A DNA stretch of 64,000 nucleotides from assembly GCF_905171765.1 (NCBI RefSeq), contig NC_053392.1:408710366-408774365 (forward strand), in the 5' to 3' direction. Below the pieces are notes generated by a model. That model did not search any database. It saw only the letters and a list, made by a program, of their open reading frames with translations, and had not been told where the DNA came from. Source of the stretch: Bufo bufo (Eukaryota > Chordata > Amphibia > Anura > Bufonidae). The position numbers and the translations under genes were made by a program. Every line of letters starts with the position of its first letter. Position 1 is the stretch's first letter. Shown piece by piece: positions 58,146-64,000 of the stretch.

Positions 58146-58900
58146 TAACGGAGAGGCCATGCGTGAGACTAATGGCGGAGTCATATGTGTAAACCTAAAA
58201 CGGCAAAGTAATGCGTGAGAGACTCTAATGGCGGGGTTATGTGTGTAACACTGAAACTGAGAAACCATGCGTGAGAGATTCTACTGGCAAAGTCATATGA
58301 TTGACACTAAACGGGGAAGCCATGCGTGAGAGACTCTAATGGCGGAGTCATGTGTGTAACACTAAAACGGAGAAGTCATGCGTGAGAGACTCTAATGGCG
58401 GAGTCATATGTGAGAGACTAATGGCAGAGTTATTGTGTAAAACTAAAACGGCGAAGTGATGCGTGAGAGACTCTAATGGCGGAGTTATGTGTGTGAAAGT
58501 TAAACGGCGAAGTAACGTGTGAGAGACTCTAATGGCGGAGTTATATGTGTAATCTAAAACGGCGAAGTAATGCGTGAGAGTCTGTAATGGCGGAGTAATG
58601 TGTGTAAAACTAAAACGGCGAAGTAATGCGTGAGGGATTCTAACGGCGGAGTTATATGTGAAACACTAAAACGGAGAAGCCATGCGTGCGAGACTAATGG
58701 CGGAGCCATGCGTGAGAGACTCAAATAGCGGAGTAGTATGTATACAACTGAAACGGAGAAACCATGCGTGAGCGACTAATGGTGGAGTCGAATGTGCGTA
58801 CTAAACCGGAGAAGCTACACGTGGGAGACCAATGGCAGAGTTCTGTGTGTAAAACTAAAACGGAGAAGCCATGCGTGGGCGACTAATGGCAGTTTTTTTT
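58146..58900 (-). repeat. Minisatellite, right part
   Basis: Continues the array of 49660-50688 with more diverged units (GAAGTAATGCGTGAGAG, CTCTAATGGCGGAGTTATG). The sequence across the Penelope-like insertion closes up in register. Confidence 0.8.
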
Positions 58901-60697
58901 TTTTTTCCCCCGAAGCCAAGGGACTGAACTGGATGACCTCACGGTGATGATAAGTAGTTAAACATGAGCCAGACCTGATGGAAAATGCATGGACAGTAGT
59001 GATCCGAACCACGTGCACAACCGAAACATTAATCAACCGCGAACCGTGAAAATTGAACTGATGGAGAAATCAAGAGCCAGAGGCATTGCAGCTCGCTAAG
59101 AGAAGACCCTTGTCGTGACAAACGAATAACCAACTTGTGAACATAGTAGGAACACACTCTTGTGGCCTAGAAATGAAAAGAAATGCAGCTTTAGTGGAAG
59201 CAGGGTAAAACGCATGATGTAAGAACAAGTGGGTGAATGCAGCACTGGATGTGAGTGGTGCCTCACTCTTATAGGCCTAGAAATGAAAAGAAATGCAAAT
59301 TGTAAGAGCAGGTGTACGTACCTGGTGGTAAGAAATTCACAGAACACATGTGTAGAGAAAAATATGTCTATGCTAGACCACCTGACCGGGGTTAAAAGAA
59401 AGTGGTAAGACGAGTGTGGACTGTGGTGCGAACGGACGCATGACCTTGATGGGATCATGAACGTGAGTATGAAAACAAGTACATGCTTGCGCGTGTGGCT
59501 GGTTGGATCGAGATGTGAGAAATGAGGCTTGGCATGTGGGCTGAAATGACCGTCATGAACGTGTGACCGCATGGTCTACGTAGGCGCCATACCAGTTTTT
59601 TTTTTATTTTTATGCGTGACCATGAGGACTATATGGCTTTTTTTTTTTTTTGCAATGCGTGACCCATAGGACTATATGGCTTTTTTTTTTTTAACCCAGG
59701 ACCTGGCCTGACAACCGGGGTGCAAGTCCGCTAGGTATGCGGTCCCCCATGAGAGCTGCTTGACCTGATGATGGCGGTGTGCCTTCGACATGAAAAGGTT
59801 CCCGGAAGCAACCATGACTTGGATGCCCCCACGAACCGTGCTGTCTAAGTAGGTGGAGGTGGGTAGGCTGATCGCCGGCTCCGGAGCTCCGCCGGCCAGC
59901 CGGACAACAACGCCGGCAGCCCCCTGTACTAGCTGCGGCGGACGCCTGTGGGGATACTGCGCATGCGCCAACGGAATCCACCGCGCATGCGCAGTACCGC
60001 GCGTGCACAGACCAGCCATGGAGACGCGGCCGGCCGCCATCGGCAGCGTGACAGGAGGGACGGAGGTAACGGGAACGGAGGCAGAGGGGGCCCTGTGGCC
60101 GTGCGCGTGCCGTGCGGTAATGTCCATGGAAAGGAAGTGTGTATTGTGCAGTATATCACATGATACATTGAGCCACCGATAAGTCATGCATACAAGTGTA
60201 TGAACTTCCTGGTCATGGTACTAGCTGATCAAGAAAAAGGGGCACGTAGTGTATTGATTTTGCAGGTTGGTGGACCGAATGAGAAATAGGATGGGTGGAC
60301 AATACAATACTGGAAAAACAATACCCCTGTGGTGGCTTACTGCTGGGCTAGTACCTGGAGCGGAGCTCCTGTACGGTCGCATTCCTGTGCATGATCCTAG
60401 AAAGGCATGACAGACATATGAAATCTGGCAACTGACATGCAAGCGAAAGCCTGACATGAGTCCAACGGTGGTGAAATGAAAATGAGTTGGTACAGGGGGA
60501 CAAAAATGGTGAGGCCCCGTGCTGTACCGTATGGATGAATCCCTGTTTGACGGGCAAACGCGACCCACAGTGAAACCGGGTGGAGCAGGACGAATGGAAA
60601 CAGGTATGCTCCAAATCCAGAACACCGATAGCGACGAACTTCCAGAAATTCAGCAACTCGTAAGTAATTCTCCAGTGACTCCTCAAGTGACTGCTCT
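58901..60697. other. 5' internal region of the YR element
   Basis: No reverse transcriptase or Gag motif was found in either strand. Several open frames overlap but none is convincing. A CpG-rich stretch (about 59,860-60,130) contains two GCGCATGCGC palindromes that resemble NRF1 sites. A direct pair ACCTAGAAATGAAAAGAAATGCA-like occurs at 59,165 and 59,275 (shared core GAAATGAAAAGAAATGCA). It is probably a 5' leader or degraded ORF1. Confidence 0.4.
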
Positions 60698-60808
60698 TCA
60701 AGCAGTTCAGACCTCGGACGGTACAGGAGCCAGGTAAGGGGAGTGCCTTAAATAGGCTGGAGGTGGATCTCAGCCCCTCCCACAAATCCAGGCAAATTGC
60801 CTTAATAC
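60698..60808 (-). repeat. A1 repeat of YR element (empty TTAA site)
   Basis: This 111-bp copy, from TCAAGCAGTTCAGACCTCGG to GCCTTAATAC, equals the two halves of A2 joined at one TTAA (60748-60751). The nearby CAGGTAAGG could act as a 5' splice site on the plus strand, but I see no evidence that it does. Confidence 0.8.
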
Positions 60809-60820
60809 ATATATATATAT

Positions 60821-61397
60821 TGTGGCAATGTGAACATTGAGGTGTTGTTTCCCCAGGTTTCAGTCCGGGACTTGAGGCATGCTCATGTCCAGGGATCCGA
60901 TTTAATCCTGCTACTGGATCTTGGGTGTGTCTCACTCTGGAGTCCTGGTGAGGCTCTGTGTGAGTGGTCTCAGCCGGGTGGGCTGAGGGGCCACGAGGCT
61001 AGGAGATAGCCTGAACTTTGGGGGACGCGGTGACGCCTGTGAAACAAGGATCACGAGGCCAGAGACGGGAGGACTACTGGGCCACAATCCCCCAAAAGGA
61101 ATTGAAGTGTCATAGCCTGGAGGTTGCTGGACTGTATGGCTGAGGAAAGCCGCATTACTGTTCCATGTGTGAACAGGGCTCTCTAGGTGAGTCGGGGATA
61201 TGCTTGTGTTTAGTTAGAGCCTAGCCAGGCAAGCGTTTGTTATTTTGTGTGGATATCATACATGATAAGTTGAAGCTGCGACTTCTTAACCTGTGCTTTG
61301 CTAAAGTGTCTGAAATAAAGCAAGAGTTTGGACATTATAATCGTGACTGCGAAGATATCTGTGAGTGTGACCCCCTGAAAAGAGGCGATCCCTTACA
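60821..61397 (+). repeat. 5' LTR of LTR element 3
   Basis: It starts TGTGGCAATGTG directly after an AT tract and ends CCCTTACA. AATAAA is at about 61,314. A primer-binding-like ATTGGTGTCGGATGCGGGCA follows. The 3' LTR lies outside the window, so the LTR call rests on the ends, the polyadenylation signal and the primer site. Confidence 0.6.
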
Positions 61398-61588
61398 ATT
61401 GGTGTCGGATGCGGGCAAGTTGTCCATGAGAGAAGGGCAACGCTGAGACTGCAGGTGCTGCTAAAAGCAGTTTTTTTGCCGTGTGTGGGCCAGAAGCTTT
61501 TTTTTTTTTTTCTTTGTCCAGTGGAGCAGGTGCTGCTCATAAGAGTGTGGACTATTTTGCTGTGGTGCAAGTAAAACTGCAGTGAATT

Positions 61589-62604
61589 AAAGGGCCAGTA
61601 GCGAGGCGGTTGCAAAGGGTGACCAACCACAACAGCGTGCGGCTGTCCAGCAGTTATGGAGCGGAGCAAGTGGCTCATATTCTGCGGCTGGTGTATCCTT
61701 GGTTCCCGGGACTGCTAAACCCGTGACATCGCTGGGTAAGATTGTTCCTGTTATTGATTATGTGGCAGACTCAGTGACAGTAAGCCGGCGGCAGGGGATA
61801 TGGGCTGGGACGGTGAATGATAAATCACTGAGGCCAGGAACTGTCTCGGAAGTGTGTGACATTGGAGAAAACGCAGGGTCTGAACAGGCGGGTAAGCTTG
61901 TTGTGATTGCTCCCTCGCAGGAATCTGCAGGGGAGAATGTTCCTGTGTTACCCAAAATGCCCGGAATCAAGGCTAGACATGGGATGACAAGGATCCGGGA
62001 TCCCATGCTAGCCCGGGTAAGAGGTAGCACAATATTGAAACCTGAGACTGGTAAAATAATAAAGGTGTTGGACAGTCGTGCGGATAAGGACTATCCGCTG
62101 ATTTTGACTGAGCGTGAGACTCCAATGAGAACAGGGACTTATGAACTTGATGTTACAGATACGCTCAGGGAGGGAGTGTTGGGGTGTAATTTTCCCTTAT
62201 GCTGGGAGTTGTGGAGTAATGGAGACACTTCTGCAGAGAGTGCAAAAACTCCTGCAGAACTTGTACCTGTCCCTTTAAGTGAACGTGTAAGGGAAAGAAC
62301 CATTAAAAACAGTGATGTAGTTGAAGTGAAAAATGAAAATGTGAGGTCATGTGAAGCATATGATGATGACATGCCTTTTCCCTTTCAGGATGTGATCAGG
62401 AGAGAAGTGCCCCCTCCTGATAAAAATATTTGTGATACAAAAATGCTGGTTAATGTTGTGAGCCCAGAGGGTGTACCACACGTACCAGAGGTGGATATGC
62501 AGTACCCACAGGGTTTTATGGTTGCTGGGGAAGTGTCCAATGTGGGGATTAGCGCATCGGTGCCCCTAGAGGTCAGAACTGATAATGATGACACAAGTAA
62601 TATA
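61589..62604 (+). pseudogene. Internal ORF of LTR element 3, interrupted
   Basis: An open frame without an early ATG runs from after a stop at about 61,588 to the Tc1 insertion at 62605. It contains VPVIDYVADSVTVSRRQG, LTERETPMRTGTYELDV and VPEVDMQYPQGFMVAGEV. I recognise no protease, RT or zinc knuckle. From its position after the LTR it is probably a Gag or leader product. It reads three residues into the Tc1 end and stops at 62617-62619, so it is truncated. Confidence 0.45.
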
Positions 62605-62826
62605 CAGTCAGGTCCATAAATATTGGGACATCGACACAATTCTAACATTTTTGGCTCTATACACCACCACAATGGATTTGAAATGAAACGAACAAGATGT
62701 GCTTTAACTGCAGACGGTCAGATTTAATTTGAGGGTATTTACATCCAAATCAGGTGAACGGTGTAGGAATTGCAACAGTTTGCATATGTGCCTTCCACTT
62801 GTTAAGGGGCCAAAAGTAATGGGACA

Positions 62827-64000
62827 GTGAAGCAAGCCATCATTAGGCTGAAAAAACAAAACAAACCCATCAGAGAGATAGCAAAAACATTGGGCGTGGC
62901 CAAAACAACAGTTTGGAACATTCTTAAAAAGAAGGAACGCACCGGTGAGCTCAGCAACACCAAAAGACCCGGAAGACCACGGAAAACAACTGTGGTGGAT
63001 GACCGAAGAATTCTTTCCCTGGTGAAGAAAACACCCTTCACAACAGTTGGCCAGATCAAGAACACTCTCCAGGAGGTAGGTGTATGTGTGTCAAAGTCAA
63101 CAATCAAGAGAAGACTTCACCAGAGTGCATACAGAGGATTCACCACAAGATGTAAACCATTGGTGAGCCTCAAAAACAGGAAGGCCAGATTAGAGTTTGC
63201 CAAACGACATCTAAAAAAGCCTTCACAGTTCTGGAACAACATCCTATGGACAGATGAGACCAAGATTAACTTGTACCAGAGTGATGGGAAGAGAAGAGTA
63301 TGGAGAAGGAAAGGAACTGCTCATGATCCTAAGCATGCATGTTGGTACTTGCTCAGCATGCATGTTGGTACTTGCATCCCTGGATCCGATGAAAGCTGTA
63401 ATGGCACCGGACGGGGTTAAAAGCAGAGTGTGCTTGGCTTGCATGCTGACCTGCATTCCCTGGACTTTGTGTGGCTATCATGGCCCATGAACAGGTAGGA
63501 ACTAGTGATAGGGACCACTCAAATGAGACGACCTTGACGCGGTGAGTGGCTTAATACGCTTTGGCCAAAATGTACACCAATGTCTCATCCAGCATGGAGG
63601 CAGGGCAGAGTGCTGGATGTAGTGTGCGATCACATTTGCATTTTCCGTTTGTATATGATCCTAAGCATACCACCTCATCAGTGAAGCATGGTGGTGGTAG
63701 TGTCATGGCGTAGGCATGTATGGCTACCAATGGTACTGCTTATCTTGTATTTATTGATGATGTGACTGCTGACAAAAGCAGCAGGATGAATTCTGAAGTG
63801 TTTCGGGCAATATTATCTGCTCATATTCAGCCAAATGCTTCAGAACTCATTGGACGGTGCTTCACAGTGCAGATGGACAATGACCCAAAGCATACTGCAA
63901 AAGCAACCAAAGCGTTTTTTAAGGGAAAGAAGTGGAATGTTATGCAATGGCCAAGTCAATCACCTGACCTGAATCCGATTGAGCATGCATTTCACTTGCT
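62827..64000 (+). pseudogene. Tc1-type DDE transposase, interrupted
   Basis: Residues 1-36 form a helix-turn-helix (IREIAKTLGVAKTTVWNIL). GRPRK at 49-53 is the AT-hook-like linker, and a second DNA-binding domain follows (VSKSTIKRRLHQS). The first catalytic aspartate is in WTDETKINL (residue 143). The frame is broken at residue 170 by an insertion. After it, the frame resumes with SSVKHGGGSVMA, then a TAG at 63711-63713 where tryptophan is usual. It continues through VQMDNDPKHTAKATK to SPDLNPIEH; the aspartate and glutamate are 34 residues apart as in Tc1 enzymes. The catalytic triad is present, but insertion and stop codon inactivate it. The end lies beyond the window. Confidence 0.85.
63337..63654 (+). 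mobile_element. SINE-like insertion (318 bp) with 14-bp target duplication
   Basis: ATGATCCTAAGCAT occurs on both sides (63323-63336 and 63655-63668), and the transposase reading resumes after it. The insert begins with a tandem GCATGTTGGTACTTGC pair, and its 3' part matches 3955-4130 in reverse. No tRNA-like A or B box is convincing. A long target duplication and no coding frame fit a LINE-mobilised SINE. Confidence 0.65.

Larger units (their letters stand above)
42482..60808 (-). mobile_element. Tyrosine-recombinase retroelement with split direct repeats (Ngaro/DIRS-like)
   Basis: Read on the minus strand the order is A1 (60808-60698), internal region, recombinase remnant (49535-48788), B1 (48737-48625), A2 (48624-48564 plus 42708-42655), a 60-bp spacer, B2 (42594-42482). 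A1 and A2 are 111 bp and B1 and B2 are 113 bp, nearly identical. This A1-B1-A2-B2 order is the signature of the Ngaro/PAT type. Removing the nested insertions leaves about 5.0 kb. No reverse transcriptase is visible; a minisatellite occupies the middle. AT dinucleotide tracts flank both ends, so it probably inserted in an AT microsatellite. Confidence 0.7.
62605..64000 (+). mobile_element. Tc1/mariner transposon, left part (runs off window)
   Basis: It begins CAGTCAGGTCCATAAATATT after TA (62603-62604), the target of this superfamily. The transposase starts at about 62,827. A SINE-like insertion at 63337-63654 splits it. The right end is outside the window. Confidence 0.8.

Noticed and set aside
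59672..60187. 171-residue and overlapping frames on both strands
   Set aside because: Several frames are open at once because the region is CpG-rich. None has recognisable motifs.
60348..60935. 195-residue minus-strand frame
   Set aside because: It runs across the A1 repeat, the AT tract and into the LTR of another element, so it cannot be one real gene.

Overview
The window looks like intergenic or intronic DNA of a large vertebrate genome, most likely an anuran amphibian. I infer this from the mix of element families: piggyBac elements with TTAA targets, Tc1/mariner copies, dense short inverted-repeat transposons (MITEs) with TTAA or TWA targets, a Penelope-like retroelement, a tyrosine-recombinase (Ngaro/DIRS-like) retroelement, CR1/L2 LINE debris and LTR elements. 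I found no conventional host gene, tRNA, rRNA or CRISPR array. Every long reading frame that I can interpret belongs to a mobile element, and almost all are broken.

Layout. 375-3570: damaged piggyBac copy (transposase on minus strand) cut by a CR1/L2 LINE 3' end. 3571-10046: old DNA with MITEs, a direct repeat holding a hammerhead-ribozyme-like motif (7340-7380), and a Tc1 relic. 10047-31780: one old Tc1-like transposon in three pieces, split by about 19 kb of nested insertions and then by a 1.76-kb palindrome. The nest holds a complete piggyBac copy with TTAA duplications (10179-14833), a satellite-bearing element (15231-19014), MITEs, and an LTR element (20072-28648, 5-bp target duplication GGTAC). 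The gag-like frame of that LTR element is interrupted by a second, antisense LTR element (21717-26464, 4-bp duplication TTAC). The second element encodes an intact 529-residue protein with a Y-box-type cold-shock domain, the most unusual gene in the window.

31781-42440: a field of MITEs, palindromes, minisatellites, a Helitron-like unit and retroelement 3' debris. 42482-60808: a tyrosine-recombinase retroelement with split direct repeats in the order A1-internal-B1-A2-B2 on the minus strand. Its A2 repeat holds a 5.86-kb TTAA element with higher-order satellite repeats. The uninterrupted A1 repeat is the matching empty site. Its internal minisatellite holds a 7.4-kb Penelope-like insertion made of two inverted copies, each with a hammerhead-like motif.

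60821-64000: the 5' part of a third LTR element, interrupted by a Tc1 transposon that is itself cut by a SINE-like insertion with a 14-bp target duplication.

The elements do not form a pathway; their relation is one of nesting. The most interesting signals are the cold-shock-domain Gag-like protein, the hammerhead-like motifs with paired changes at positions 3 and 8, the split-repeat element with an internal empty-site control, and recurring CRE-like plus 5'-splice-site cassettes in unrelated palindromic MITEs. Family names rest on motif recognition without database searches.
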